Source: Macrosoma leucophasiata (Eukaryota > Arthropoda > Insecta > Lepidoptera > Hedylidae). From it: a stretch of 64,000 nt of DNA. Below, in pieces: positions 11,439 to 21,169 of this stretch. The notes under the pieces were generated by a model that worked only from the letters and a program-made list of their open reading frames with translations, was not told the DNA's origin and did not search any database. The stretch is taken from positions 154,001-218,000 of the forward strand of contig JAWQUS010000009.1 in assembly GCA_036365455.1 (NCBI GenBank), read 5' to 3'. How positions within the stretch are numbered: the first letter of the stretch is position 1; the number at the start of each line of letters is the position of its first letter. Both the position numbers and the translations under genes were made by a program.

Positions 11439-11480
11439 CTCTCTCATGCCGGTTTCTATACAGAAACCGGCATTAGAGAG
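11439..11480. repeat. strong isolated hairpin
   Basis: ATGCCGGTTTCT and AGAAACCGGCAT face each other across a four-base loop, with partly pairing CTCT/AGAG extensions outside. It is not associated with any gene seen. Confidence 0.8.
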
Positions 11481-11861
11481 CACCTTAAAGCCTAACGTAG
11501 CAGTCTTAATATAATTAAATTATTACTACTCAACATCATTTATGGATGCAATGCAAGTGTTAAGGTCGAAGTCAATACGTTATGTAGCCTATCCAATATG
11601 TTTTATGTATGGATATTTATAATTTTTTAATTTTTATGTGCGGACGAACATTTATTTTGCAATAATGGTGTAAATTTATACGTAGTTACCAAAGTTAAAT
11701 ATGATGTTTACTGTTGTAGACATCATTTTTATGACACAAAAGCTTAAAGAAGAGAAAGGTTAGGATTATTGTATTTCAGTTGCATTATGATGTATGTAGT
11801 TTGTATTTTTTTAGGTAAATAAGACCAAAAAATCTTAAGGTTCGAGAATTAAAACTCGTGA

Positions 11862-12230
11862 AATAGAAATAGAAATAGAAAATATTTTTATTTCGAATAG
11901 ATCTTTACAGATACTTTCAAAACGTCAAGAAATATAAAATACCTAGAGCGAATAACCATTACATATAGTAAAAGCAAAATCATATATTAATAGTAAATTA
12001 AAAATTAAAATTTAAACTATTTGGTTAAAACATAATAATCATAAAAATTTTCAATTCCTTCAATGATAATAAATGAAGAAAAAGAAAAACTCATTCGTCA
12101 AGATCAATGTTATTCACTTAGAAGAGTTCCAAGTGCAGTCACTACTGAGAAGAACTCCGCTACCCAACAAACTCAGTAAGAGCTCTTTTAAATGAGAGCT
12201 TAAATCTAGTACAGATTATCGTGAAAAATC
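11862..12230 (-). repeat. repeat family E, probable LINE 3' UTR
   Basis: GAAATAGAAATAGAAAATAT, TTTTATTTCG, then ACCTAGAGCGAATAACCATT. Related blocks occur at 13515, 34284 and 63868, and the order of motifs suggests LINE 3' UTRs read on the minus strand. The part after about 12056 (GAGAAGAACTCCGCTACCCA) may belong to the same element. No coding sequence remains. Confidence 0.45.
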
Positions 12231-12476
12231 AAATAATGTCAACGTCCATAGCATAGATGCAAATAAACTGCTATCTACTAAATGTGATGTAGCCCCTGCA
12301 AACCAGAACAGACCAGTTCCCACCAACAGCACCCGTTCACGAGTATGACGCATGTGACAGCCATTGCCCTCCTCGACCATTTTAGAGGGAAGTGAGCAAC
12401 CCGCCACACGACGCCACCAAAAGACGCCGCGTGACCCCTAATAGATGTCTATAGACTATAATTAATCATTGTGTGC

Positions 12477-12750
12477 ATACAAATCAAGTTTCCGTGCTTC
12501 GGAGGGCGCGTTAAGCCGTCGGTCCCGGTTGCTATCGATAGATAGCAGTCATTCAACCTTGTCGGAGGCCTTATGGGCGGTTTGAAAACATCCGACAGCG
12601 GGTTGGCTACTAACCCATATCTCCACCAATCCGCATTGGAGCAGCGTAGTGGAGTAAGCTCCAGGCCTCCCCCCAAAAAGGGGGGAGACTCGTGCCCAGC
12701 AGTGGGACGTATAACGGGTCGCCATTATTATTATATTATTATACAAATCA
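12477..12750 (+). repeat. 5S-like SINE, 5'-truncated, with 10-bp target duplications
   Basis: The insert is 12487-12740, flanked by the perfect duplication ATACAAATCA (12477-12486 and 12741-12750). It starts at GTTTCCGTGCTTCGGAGGGC, so the 5S-like head is missing, and it ends in an (ATT)n tail. The duplications show retroposition of a truncated copy. Confidence 0.85.
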
Positions 12751-13270
12751 CATTAATTTTAAACGCATCCTCTAAATAATTTTAGTACCATAACTACATT
12801 CTGTTCAAAGATTACTTCTCCTGACAGTATATTCGAGGTCACACGAAAAATCAATTGTTTCGAAAAATTCAGCTTACATTTCAGTTACTCTACACAGCGA
12901 GCTTTGTCTTTCAACGTCGATACTTTAAAAATAGTCTCTGTGTGATACGGCGCAGTCCCGCGGAGCCCTGACAGCGCCTAATGGGTGATGTGCACAAATA
13001 TCGGCAAACAGTTCTCGCTTCAGTGGCACTCGGCTTGTGACGTAAAATTAATGCTAAAATAATACTTGAACGTATTTTTTTTTACGTTGTAAGCTACCAA
13101 TATGTTTTGTTTAATGGGTAAGTTTAAATAGGTACCCTATCTCTTTTAACCAAAAGATATTTTAAAATAGTGCTTGCGATACTTTGATGAATAAGAATTA
13201 TTTAGGAAAAAATACTGCTTTAAAAATATTTACGTTGAAGGCAAATAATATTTGCAACGATTCAGTTTGT
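12751..13270. other. non-coding, with a short GC-richer patch
   Basis: A patch around 12945-13035 (GATACGGCGCAGTCCCGCGG, TTGTGACGTAAAATTAATG) stands out from the AT-rich surroundings. No gene follows it. Confidence 0.35.
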
Positions 13271-13273
13271 TTT

Positions 13274-13500
13274 TATATTATTTCGCATTAACACATGCTT
13301 GTGAAATATATTTTATTTTTAAAGAAAAATGGAAAGAAAAATTTGACTTCAGGCGAGGCTCGAACTCGCGACCTACTGGGAATCTAGTCCAGCCGCTCTT
13401 CCAATTGAGCTACTGAAGTCCTGCCCGATTTGTCAAATCTTTCCTTCACATCTATTGCATTGCTTTATGGTAGCAGCAGCGCCATCTATTACCAACTATG
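13274..13500 (-). repeat. tRNA-like SINE family B
   Basis: On the minus strand the tRNA-like region begins at GACTTCAGTAGCTCAATTGG (A-box-like TAGCTCAATTGG), includes GTCGCGAGTTCGAGCCTCGC (B-box-like) and closes with CTGAAGTC, pairing with the first bases as an acceptor stem would. It is followed by AAATTTTTCTTTCCATTTT and the tail TATATTTCACAAGCATGTG, TTAATGCGAAATAATA. The anticodon-loop region has a mismatch, and flanking copies share the body, so this is a SINE and not a working tRNA. Confidence 0.75.
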
Positions 13501-13514
13501 CTAGTAGCTACGAT

Positions 13515-13700
13515 TCAGTTTATTCAGTTTATTCATTTATTTCATATAATTAGGCTCCTGGAGAGCACTTTTACATCGTCATTTTTTTTTAAACTAACCT
13601 AGAGTAAATAACCACAAATAATAATCATAAACACATAATAAATTAAATAGACACTGAACAATTTTGTATAATATGGAAAGCATCAATTATTTACAAAATA
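13515..13700 (-). repeat. repeat family E copy
   Basis: CAGTTTATTCAGTTTATTCA, then AGGCTCCTGGAGAGCACTTT and ACCTAGAGTAAATAACCAC. Similar in order to 11862 and 34284. Confidence 0.45.
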
Positions 13701-13891
13701 CTCCATTTCTCCATTTCAAAAGAAACTTAGAAAGAATGAATTTGGTCGTCATAATAATATGCGCACGTGTGGTGTTTCGCGCGAGTGACGCGCGATGAAA
13801 TATGTATTCCACAAGTGGCGCTCGAACCTGCAGCCGCCGCCGCCGCTGATAACATCACACTTGACCGTAAGCCTACGTTCACACGCGATAA

Positions 13892-14188
13892 TTTTTTTTT
13901 ATTTTTTTATGTAATGTAAGTGGCAAACAAGCATGCAGTTCACATTGATGTTAAGTGATGACTGCAGCCTATAGACACCCACATGAAGACCAAGGCCAAA
14001 ATGCAGATGCGTTACCACTCCTGAGGCCTAAGGTATTATGCCTCTGTGCCGGAAATTACAGGGCCGTACATTACCACCTGACCGGAACACGATACTGCCG
14101 AACACTACCATTTAGCGGCAAGTAAATTAGGTGATGCGGTGGTGCCTACGCCCGCGAGCTCCGTCATTGGAGCTCTACCACCAGTAAA
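13892..14188 (-). repeat. SINE-A, full length
   Basis: Starts with a T run (poly(A) on the minus strand) and ends at GAGCTCTACCACCAGTAAAA. It directly abuts the family-F SINE at 14191. Confidence 0.85.
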
Positions 14189-14190
14189 AT

Positions 14191-14416
14191 TGATTTAAAA
14201 ATAAAATACGCTTACACTCACAGCTCCATCTGAGGTATTATATAAACCTGTGTCGTAGATGCCGTTGTACACATACAACACATACAAACACCTACATATG
14301 TAGGCCACACACACACATATGTAGGCCTTACAAATATTTGTTCCGGTTCGGGGATCGAACCCGCGATCCTTCGAATCAAACGATGGTTTTGCACCGCTGG
14401 ACCAACCTGGTCGACA
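14191..14416 (-). repeat. SINE family F with internal dinucleotide repeat
   Basis: The minus strand shows TTGGTCCAGCGGTGCAAAAC, GGATCGCGGGTTCGATCCCC and the 3' end GCTGTGAGTGTAAGCGTATT. The segment TACATATGTAGGCC is duplicated around a short CA run at 14318-14332. Confidence 0.8.
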
Positions 14417-14495
14417 TTTGTTTTATCAAAAGTTTGGGATTAATATTTTGTGTTGATAAAGAAACACCTGCTATTTAGATGATTCTTCTTGGGAA

Positions 14496-14850
14496 ATGTG
14501 TATATTTAATTTGAACAATCTTGGGGCGGACTATTTACAGTTATTTACAAATATTTGTTCAAAAGTAAACGTATCTAATTTTTTATTTGTAGAACTTTGT
14601 TTCGCTCTCCGCAAGGTGCACAAAAGCAAATGCTATATTATTGTTGAATGGCATATCTCATCCTATATGCAAAGAGTAAATGAGGCTTTGGGTCTTCCGC
14701 GTTGACTTAAAATAGTCACTGCGATCGCCAACATGCATGCCAAGCGTGGGATAATGGCATATCCTCGTTATAGGGAGGCTTTGGTCAAGCAGCGGACATC
14801 TTTTGTTGGATATGATGAGCGCAAATATTTCAACTACAGAATATTTAAAT
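14496..14850 (+). other. possible coding remnant, unidentified
   Basis: A 69-codon frame (14496-14705) contains KVHKSKCYIIVEWHISSYMQ and RVNEALGLPR. After the stop another frame continues with a codon-like composition (ANMHAKRGIMAYPRYREALV). I recognise no family. An acceptor-like TTTGTAG precedes the GC-richer part near 14591. It could be a decayed exon, a transposon fragment or chance. Confidence 0.2.
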
Positions 14851-14852
14851 GT

Positions 14853-15025
14853 ATTTTTTTTTTATGTAATTGAAGGAGCAAACAAGCATGCAGTTCACAT
14901 TGATGTTAAGTGATGACTGCAGCCTATAGACACCCACACAAAGACCAAGGTCAAAATGCAAATGCGTTACCACTCCTGAGGCCTAAGGTGTTATGCCTCT
15001 GTGCCGGAAATTACAGGGCCGTACT
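14853..15025 (-). repeat. SINE-A, 5'-truncated
   Basis: T run, then AACAAGCATGCAGTTCACAT through GGAAATTACAGGGCCGTAC. The head is missing. Confidence 0.8.
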
Positions 15026-15191
15026 AGTATGTTATCTATTTAAAATAATTGCAATGTTATTTTACTAACGCACATGCCGTTAGAGTCCTAACTCACAGTG
15101 TCTAGTACTATCCTTAACTACTGTGTCACAAAAGTTGCTTCTCATGAACGCGCCCTAATGATTTAGTTTTTTCATCATTCGCCGACATATA

Positions 15192-15265
15192 TTCATCGTA
15201 GCAAGAGCTACGCTCGTAGCCGCTACGAAAATATTGCTACGATCGTAAGTGCTACGAGTGTATAT
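15192..15265. repeat. GCTACG/CGTAGC-rich cluster
   Basis: GTAGCAAGAGCTACGCTCGT, AGCCGCTACGAAAATATTGC and TACGATCGTAAGTGCTACGA: the 6-mer GCTACG or its complement recurs about every 10 bases. A second cluster lies at 17105-17178. Confidence 0.55.
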
Positions 15266-15536
15266 GCTTTGATAGGCACGGGATTGAATTGCCACTCTTA
15301 ACCTTTTCATCACAGTTCAATCTAATTTATTTTTTCCGTGCAATATTGATGATGTACGGTAGATAAATTTATATGAAATAGTTTTAGACCGCCAGCAAAT
15401 AAATACGAATGCAATGATATACTATTATTAATGAGATAACGTTTTAGTCCAAGATGAAAATAAACATGCGAAGCAAGCAAAAAAAAAATCCATATGATTG
15501 TCAAAAAATCATGTAAAAATTAAAAAAAAAAAAGAT

Positions 15537-16093
15537 GGTTGGGGAAAAAGTTTCTTCGCGTTTTTTAAGATAGTTTATTTAAATTTAACTAAAGTATGTA
15601 TGTAAATGTGCCAAAACTGTTTTGTGATCAATTCTCAGTTCTTCAGCTACGTCGTAACTACTGATATGTCGATCTTGCTCCACTTTTTCGAAAATGGCAT
15701 CCATTTTATCCGTTATAGGGCGACCAGAGCGAGGTGCATCTTTGACATCAAAATTACCGGATTGAAAACACTTAAACCAAATTTGTGCTACTCTCACAGA
15801 CACTGCACTAGGTCCATAAACATCGCAAAGTTTTTTCGCGGCTTGCGTTGCATTTTTACATTTTTTTTAGTAAAATTTCAAAATGTATCGAGTTTCTTCA
15901 TTAGATTTACTCATCTTGACAGTACAAAAAACATATGAAAATCACACATTTGCCTAATTTGAATTTGAAATTATGTTCTTTAAAATTTTAACTTTCAATG
16001 ATACCAAAACCAGCCAGATACAAATACTACAGCCAAAGAGATTTTATTACAAGTTCATACATACTATAATGCGAAAAGACTTTTTCCCCAACC
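15537..16093 (-). mobile_element. mariner element with large internal deletion
   Basis: The ends are inverted: GGTTGGGGAAAAAGTTTCTT at 15537 and AAAGACTTTTTCCCCAACC at 16093. TA follows the right end. At 557 bp it is less than half of a usual mariner (about 1.3 kb). It holds the first part of a transposase gene. A terminal fragment of the same family is at 7536. Confidence 0.85.
15585..15803 (-). pseudogene. mariner transposase N-terminal remnant
   Basis: The 72-codon frame has the signature of the DNA-binding half of mariner transposases: WFKCFQSGNFDVKDAPRSGR, PITDKMDAIFEKVEQDRHIS and SSYDVAEELRIDHKTVLAHL, spanning the end of the first and the second helix-turn-helix. The catalytic D,D34D domain is absent, and the frame stops soon after the second helix-turn-helix. 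Upstream in other frames the residues before AQIWFKCF can be followed towards the expected start (the element's minus-strand 5' end), with a break near 15800. Non-functional. Confidence 0.85.
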
Positions 16094-16334
16094 TATTATA
16101 TTAACTCGTATTGTAACACAATATTTATCGCGGGTTAAAGTGAATATCACTAAAAACACCGTGAACAAAAATTTGAATTTACTGTTAATTACCGCTCATT
16201 ATGGACCTAACAAGAAGGCACAAAATCAAGCAATAAGGGCTATGCTTGGAGTTTTACTGCAAAACCAGAAAATGAGGAGATCCGCATGAGAACAACATTA
16301 GCCGACATAGCCCACCGAATAGTGAAACTCAAGT

Positions 16335-16557
16335 GGCAGTTGGATGACCCAGTTAGACCAGCGGTGTGAGACGACTATTTGATTTGCAGGGTCGTGGGTT
16401 CGATTCTCGCACCGGTACAGATATTTGTATGGCCTACAGATATTCGTTTCGGTTCTGTGTGTTTGTGTATGTGTTGTGTGTAAACAACGGCACCCACGAC
16501 GCAGGTTTATTCCTAATGTGGGCTGGCTGTGAGTGGAAGCATATTTTATATTTTTAG
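16335..16557 (+). repeat. SINE family F
   Basis: Head with GTTAGACCAGCGGTGTGAGA and GGGTCGTGGGTTCGATTCTC (B-box-like). The 3' end is GGCTGTGAGTGGAAGCATAT. Confidence 0.8.
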
Positions 16558-17104
16558 TGGAGAGGACACATAGCTTGAGGAACTGACGGCTGTTGGGGCA
16601 GTTGAAGTCTCGAATGGCGACCGCGTATCGGAAAACGAAGCGAAGGTAGGTCCCTCACGAGGACCTGGCGGTGAAGGTCGCTGGCATTGGCTGGATGAGG
16701 GCGGCCCAGGACCGTTCGTTGTGGCAATCTTTGCGGAGGTCTTTATCTAGCAGCAGGAGTAGAGGTTTTTTGGCTGATATGATGCTAATGACGACACTGA
16801 TGCATGTCGGCAGTAAATCTGGCTGAGAATAAGCCTTATGAAATCAACAAAAGCTTTGTCAAATGTTTTACAAATATTATCTGTTTTAGGTATATGTAAA
16901 GGACTTTTAATTTATAACTCCGCGTTCACCAACTTTTGATAAAATACTTTAACTAAATCGACCCTCGAAAGCTCTAAGCTTTGTAACTCTACGACCCCCA
17001 GTAATCGGTTTGCTTCAAACAAGTACAGCTCAAAAAGCTTTTACATGATAGAAGCGAACTTGCATTTAAACTGGGGAACTTTAATGCAATCGACTTCAAG
17101 TGTA
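16558..17104. other. non-coding, unidentified
   Basis: A GC-richer piece at 16560-16755 (GCGTATCGGAAAACGAAGCG, GACCTGGCGGTGAAGGTCGC) reads like part of an old LINE C-terminus or UTR. A weakly similar phrase occurs near 18420-18520. No frame could be supported. Confidence 0.3.
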
Positions 17105-17178
17105 TGTAGCACTTGCCGCGTAGCACCCTCGTAGCTTCGTAGCCTCGTAGCTGCTACGAACATCGCTACGGCTACACA
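17105..17178. repeat. CGTAGC/GCTACG-rich cluster
   Basis: CGCGTAGCACCCTCGTAGCT, TCGTAGCCTCGTAGCTGCTA and CGCTACGGCTACAC. It has the same motif density as 15192-15265. Confidence 0.55.
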
Positions 17179-17206
17179 ATCATATTCTTTGCACTTTACG
17201 ATCGCT

Positions 17207-17284
17207 CTAAGAACTTGTATGTATGTGTCTTCACGCCAGGTCCCTAACGGGGTAGGCAGAGAGTGTAGAGCGCTAAGAACTTGT
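17207..17284 (-). repeat. 54-bp family-D retroposon fragment with 12-bp target duplications
   Basis: The duplication CTAAGAACTTGT flanks 17219-17272. The insert, read on the minus strand, is CTCTACACTCTCTGCCTACC, CCGTTAGGGACCTGGCGTGA and a short tail. It is a very short 3'-end insertion. Confidence 0.85.
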
Positions 17285-17875
17285 GTTTATCACTTATTCG
17301 GAAAGTATAACAAAAATACATAATTATGGCCCCGTTGGTTTTTGGCTCAGTGGCGGTATGATAATGGCTGATATCCGAGCGATCACAGTTTCAATCCCTG
17401 CATAAAATAACACATAATAATATTATTATATGTATAGTTTTATTATGTATTTTGACGTGATAGCGATCAAATCGATGAGCATCGGCTACACGCACTAAAA
17501 TGTGTCATGTTCCGCATGAGCCAAGAGTGCAAGCGAAACAAGCGACAGAAATGTACGCTAGGCCTAAGCGTTCACCTTGTAACTAATGTTTTCTTATGTT
17601 ATACGTTTTTTTAAACAATAACATTTAATATTAAATATTGAAAAAAGAAAAACCTACAAGCAAACTATTGACTAGCTAAAAATCTAGTATGAAGATCGGA
17701 GAAAATTAATGTGTTTTTGTATTTGTTGTATGTGTGAAACGTCACCAAGACAGGTTTTATTAAGTGTAAGCTATTTGAACATTTCAGTTAACAAAAAATG
17801 TTATATTTATATAAAACTAAAGTTAAGCTCGCTCTCATAAACCTCAAAACGCGAAAGTATCTCAAATATAAAATA
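17285..17875. other. AT-rich non-coding sequence
   Basis: Nothing recognisable. Confidence 0.4.
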
Positions 17876-17879
17876 TTAT

Positions 17880-18110
17880 TCAAAAGCTTCACTATCACTC
17901 GCATCATACTCGTATATCGCTGTGAAGAAAGTCCCGCTCGTAGGGTGATAATAGGTCATTAGGTCCCCAGCTGCGGCTGTAAAGCCACTATCGCGAGCTA
18001 CGTGCCACCGAGTTGTTAACATATTTACACTCGTTATGTTTAGATACCCGTCAATCTTTGTTATTCCTGAACTCGTGTGTGAAGGAAAGTTTTTTATAAC
18101 TTTTAAACAT
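17880..18110 (-). repeat. triplicated block, copy 1
   Basis: Contains CCCCAGCTGCGGCTGTAAAG and CCACTATCGCGAG. Similar blocks lie at 18780 and 19600. On the minus strand it reads ARDSGFTAAAGDLMTYYHP. Confidence 0.6.
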
Positions 18111-18142
18111 TAATGCTTGCAGTAATTTTATCAAGGAACATA

Positions 18143-18360
18143 TTTTATATTAAAGTAAAATGGAAAGAAAAATTTGACTTCAGGATTCAGATTTGACAAA
18201 TCGGGCAAGGCTTCAGTAGCTCAACTGGAAGAGCGGCTGGACTAGATTCCCAGTAGGCCGCGAGTTCGAGTCTCGCCTGAAGTCAAATTTTTCTTTCCAT
18301 TTTACTTTAAAATAAAATATATTTCACAAGCATGTGTTAATGCGAAATAATATAAAAAAA
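18143..18360 (+). repeat. family B tRNA-like element between perfect 33-bp inverted arms
   Basis: The left arm AAAGTAAAATGGAAAGAAAA plus ATTTGACTTCAGG is matched exactly, inverted, by CCTGAAGTCAAATTTTTCTT plus TCCATTTTACTTT. Between the arms is a tRNA-like sequence (GTAGCTCAACTGGAAGAGCG, GCCGCGAGTTCGAGTCTCGC). The common tail TTTCACAAGCATGTGTTAAT follows on the right. Confidence 0.8.
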
Positions 18361-18779
18361 TATCAAGGAACGTTTTTTTTATTATAAAATTCATCATTAA
18401 AAAAATACGAGGCGTCGGCAAGTTCACTTTGAAGTGGCTCGAAGACCTGATGAAGGTGGAAAAGTAATCGCTAAATAAGGGTAGTCAAGATCGTTCATTG
18501 TGGACATCTATGGGGGAGGCTGTTCACCGGTAGTGGATGTCTACAGCTTAAAATATGACGATAATGAAATACTAATTTCTCATTACTGAAAACCAGATTT
18601 GGCTTTATGTCGCAGTGCCGTTGTACTCATAAATAAATCCGAAATAAGTTTCCACAAACTGGTATTAAAGAAAAATGCGATTAAAAATTAATGATATAGC
18701 TAAAAAACAATAAATTTTTTGTTCCAGAGCTTTTTAAATATACCCAACACGAGTGACAAACTGACTTTTGATATAATAT

Positions 18780-18990
18780 TTAAGAGTAATACATTTATTG
18801 CTATAAAGAAAATAGCTCTCATAGGGTGATAACAGATCATGACGTCCCCAGCTGCGGCTATAAAGCCACTATCACGAGCAGCTGAGCACCGCCGAGTACA
18901 CTGTAATGTTGTGTTTAGATGCATGTTAATGTATGTTCTTATCTCGTATGTAAGAGACATTTCTTTTATAATTTCCCTTTATCATTAACG
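18780..18990 (-). repeat. triplicated block, copy 2
   Basis: Contains CCCCAGCTGCGGCTATAAAG and CCACTATCACGAGCAGCTGA. The minus-strand frame has SAARDSGFIAAAGDVMICYH and ends in a hydrophobic stretch (FFIAINVLLLNII). The relation to copies 1 and 3 is clear at the DNA level. Confidence 0.6.
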
Positions 18991-19154
18991 CTTACACTTC
19001 AATAGTATGTTAAAATGCCCTAAATCTTTATTACCATAATATTTATGTCTAGACACAACCATCCAAAATCAATATCTTGAGATACATATTTACTCCATTA
19101 TTTTATGCACTTTCTGTGGAATCAAAATGATTATACAAACAATAATACGATATT

Positions 19155-19370
19155 TTTATTTAAAAAAAAAAATGGAAAGAAAAATTTGACTTCATGCGAG
19201 ATTCGAACTCGCGGCCACTGGGAATCTAGTTCAGCCGCTCTTCCAACTGAGCTACCGAAGTCCTGCCCGATTTGTCAAATCTTATTGAAGTCAATTTTTA
19301 CTTTCTATTTTTCTTTAAATACAAATATATATTTCACAAGCATGTGTTAATACGAAATAATATGAAACAA
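19155..19370 (-). repeat. family B tRNA-like element, tRNA part in reverse orientation
   Basis: Left AATGGAAAGAAAAATTTGAC, then a minus-strand tRNA-like segment (CGAGATTCGAACTCGCGGCC). The right arm GAAGTCAATTTTTACTTTCT and tail ATATATTTCACAAGCATGTG are in plus orientation. The tRNA-like part is thus inverted relative to the tail, compared with the copy at 18143. Confidence 0.75.
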
Positions 19371-19599
19371 TAATTATACGATACTATTTTCACTAACGAT
19401 AAGTGGATACTTTAAACTTTAAATATCTATGTAAAAATAGTCTCAATGTATGAATACCTAGAACTAACTCTTACATTGATTTACACCTATTCTACAAATT
19501 ACACTAATAGGTGTGTCTGAAATAAATAAAAACATGCAACCAATGCCAAGTTCTACGTATACAAAATATTTTTCAGGATATTTCCACATACTTGGGTAA

Positions 19600-19770
19600 T
19601 ATAATATATCGCTGTAATACAGTCGTAAAGAAAATGTTCCTCGCAGAGAAATAACAGGACATTCCGTGCCCATCTGCGCACATAAAGCCACTATCACAAG
19701 CAGCTGAGCGCCGCCGAGAATACACGTCAATCTTTGTTGTTCCAAAACTCATCAAATTTATAATGATGTC
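19600..19770 (-). repeat. triplicated block, copy 3
   Basis: Contains CATAAAGCCACTATCACAAG and CAGCTGAGCGCCGCCGAGAA. The minus-strand reading RRSAACDSGFMCADGHGMSC parallels copies 1 and 2. Confidence 0.6.
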
Positions 19771-20099
19771 GCGAAAACTATCAACTACCTTGCAACGAAT
19801 ACACACTAGTTTTGATGTATATTTTTTTATTCATTTCAATAGAACATTGCCGGTGTCATTCACTACCGTACATCCATTAATGAGAATATATGGCTTAATT
19901 CTAGCAAATGGTGAGGAAAAGCTATTATTTTTCATCACTTCTACTTCTACTTTATCGCAGGTGTTTTGTGAACTAGATAACAGTCTAGGTTCTCTAGTGG
20001 TAGTAAGTCACTGCTGCAACTACCGGTCTTGGGAACCAGTAACCAACGCTAGTTAACGTCTGAAATTTACGAAAAGACTATGTCACTGTATTAACTAGG

Positions 20100-20318
20100 A
20101 TTGACGACCCGGTAAGTTCCAGCGGTGTGAGATGATCGTTTGATTCGAAGGGTCGCGGGTTCGATCTGCGCACCGGGACAAATATTTGTGTGGCCTACAA
20201 ATATTTGTTTCGGGTCTGGGTGATTGTGTATGTGTTGTATGTGTACAACGGCACCCACAACATAGGTTTAAACCTACTGTGGGGCTGTGAGTGTAAGCGT
20301 ATTTTTATTTTTATTGTA
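20100..20318 (+). repeat. SINE family F, full length
   Basis: TTCCAGCGGTGTGAGATGAT, GGGTCGCGGGTTCGATCTGC, ACAAATATTTGTGTGGCCTA, GGCACCCACAACATAGGTTT and the 3' end GCTGTGAGTGTAAGCGTATT with a T-rich tail. Confidence 0.8.
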
Positions 20319-20795
20319 TAGAGTTCCGGATATCAAGTTTAAAAGAGGGTAACAGGGGAAACATAGTAGTTTTACAAGCAGTATTACACTTTTTATACCC
20401 AGCCAGCGTTATCTATCACCCGCATTGTCTTACGAAGTAATTATATAAACATTATGGATCCTCTCGTTCCGTGTTCCGCTGAATTATTCATGCGGCTACG
20501 GACTCGAGGGCTCTTCGTGTCCGAACACTTGTACTTTATCGCTACAAACTTACATTGTTTCTCATTCAAACTTGCTTTTGCTTAATGTTTCTTATTGTTT
20601 ATTTTTATAAGCATTGGTAAAATTATTCAATTGTATAAGTTACTAAAATAAATACCGATGGGTTTTCGTGGAATTCGACTGTTATTTATCTAATTTTTCC
20701 AATATAATAAGGGTTTAGAAAACCTGGATTTTAATGGCTTTTAAGTCATTGTTGCAGATTGAAGACTTATTAAAAAACTAGAGATTAGAATACAG
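20319..20795. other. AT-rich non-coding sequence
   Basis: No gene recognised. A patch near 20450-20540 is slightly GC-richer. Confidence 0.35.
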
Positions 20796-20799
20796 ATTG

Positions 20800-20905
20800 C
20801 CACACCTACGGGTTGAGGTGTTTTACATCTGTGGTAGTCATTACGGGGAAATAGATTACCATCTCATCAAAACACTATTGTTTCGGGCGGTAGTACCTCC
20901 GGTCT
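20800..20905 (-). repeat. diverged SINE-A fragment
   Basis: GAGGTGTTTTACATCTGTGG and GATTACCATCTCATCAAAAC follow the SINE-A order with many changes, next to the 5S-like SINE. Confidence 0.4.
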
Positions 20906-20924
20906 CCAGTTTCGACGCTTTCGA

Positions 20925-21084
20925 TTTATAATAATAATGGCAACCCATTATACGTTCACTACTAAGCACCAGTCTGTCTCCTTTTTGGGGGGAGGCCTGG
21001 AGCTTACTCCACCACGCTGCTCCAATGCGGATTGGTGGAGATTCGAGTAAGTGGCCAATCCGCTGTCGGATGTTTTCAAAACCG
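20925..21084 (-). repeat. 5S-like SINE, 3' part
   Basis: (AAT)n tail, then TGGCAACCCATTATACG, GGAGGCCTGGAGCTTACTCC and GTCGGATGTTTTCAAAACCG. It breaks off directly at a SINE-A head. Confidence 0.75.
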
Positions 21085-21165
21085 GCAAGCGGCAAGTATA
21101 TTAGGTAATGCGCCGGTGCCTGCGCCCGCGAGCTCCGTCACTGGAGCTCTACCACCAGTAAAATT
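21085..21165 (-). repeat. SINE-A head fragment
   Basis: GGCAAGTATATTAGGTAATG through GAGCTCTACCACCAGTAAAA. It abuts the 5S-like SINE. Confidence 0.8.
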
Positions 21166-21169
21166 ATTA

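Noticed and set aside
13340..13425. Possible tRNA gene on the minus strand
   Set aside because: A- and B-box-like sites and an acceptor-like stem are present, but the anticodon arm has a mismatch. The same sequence recurs at 18.2, 19.2, 28.4 and 32.4 kb with a shared tail, so it is a SINE head.
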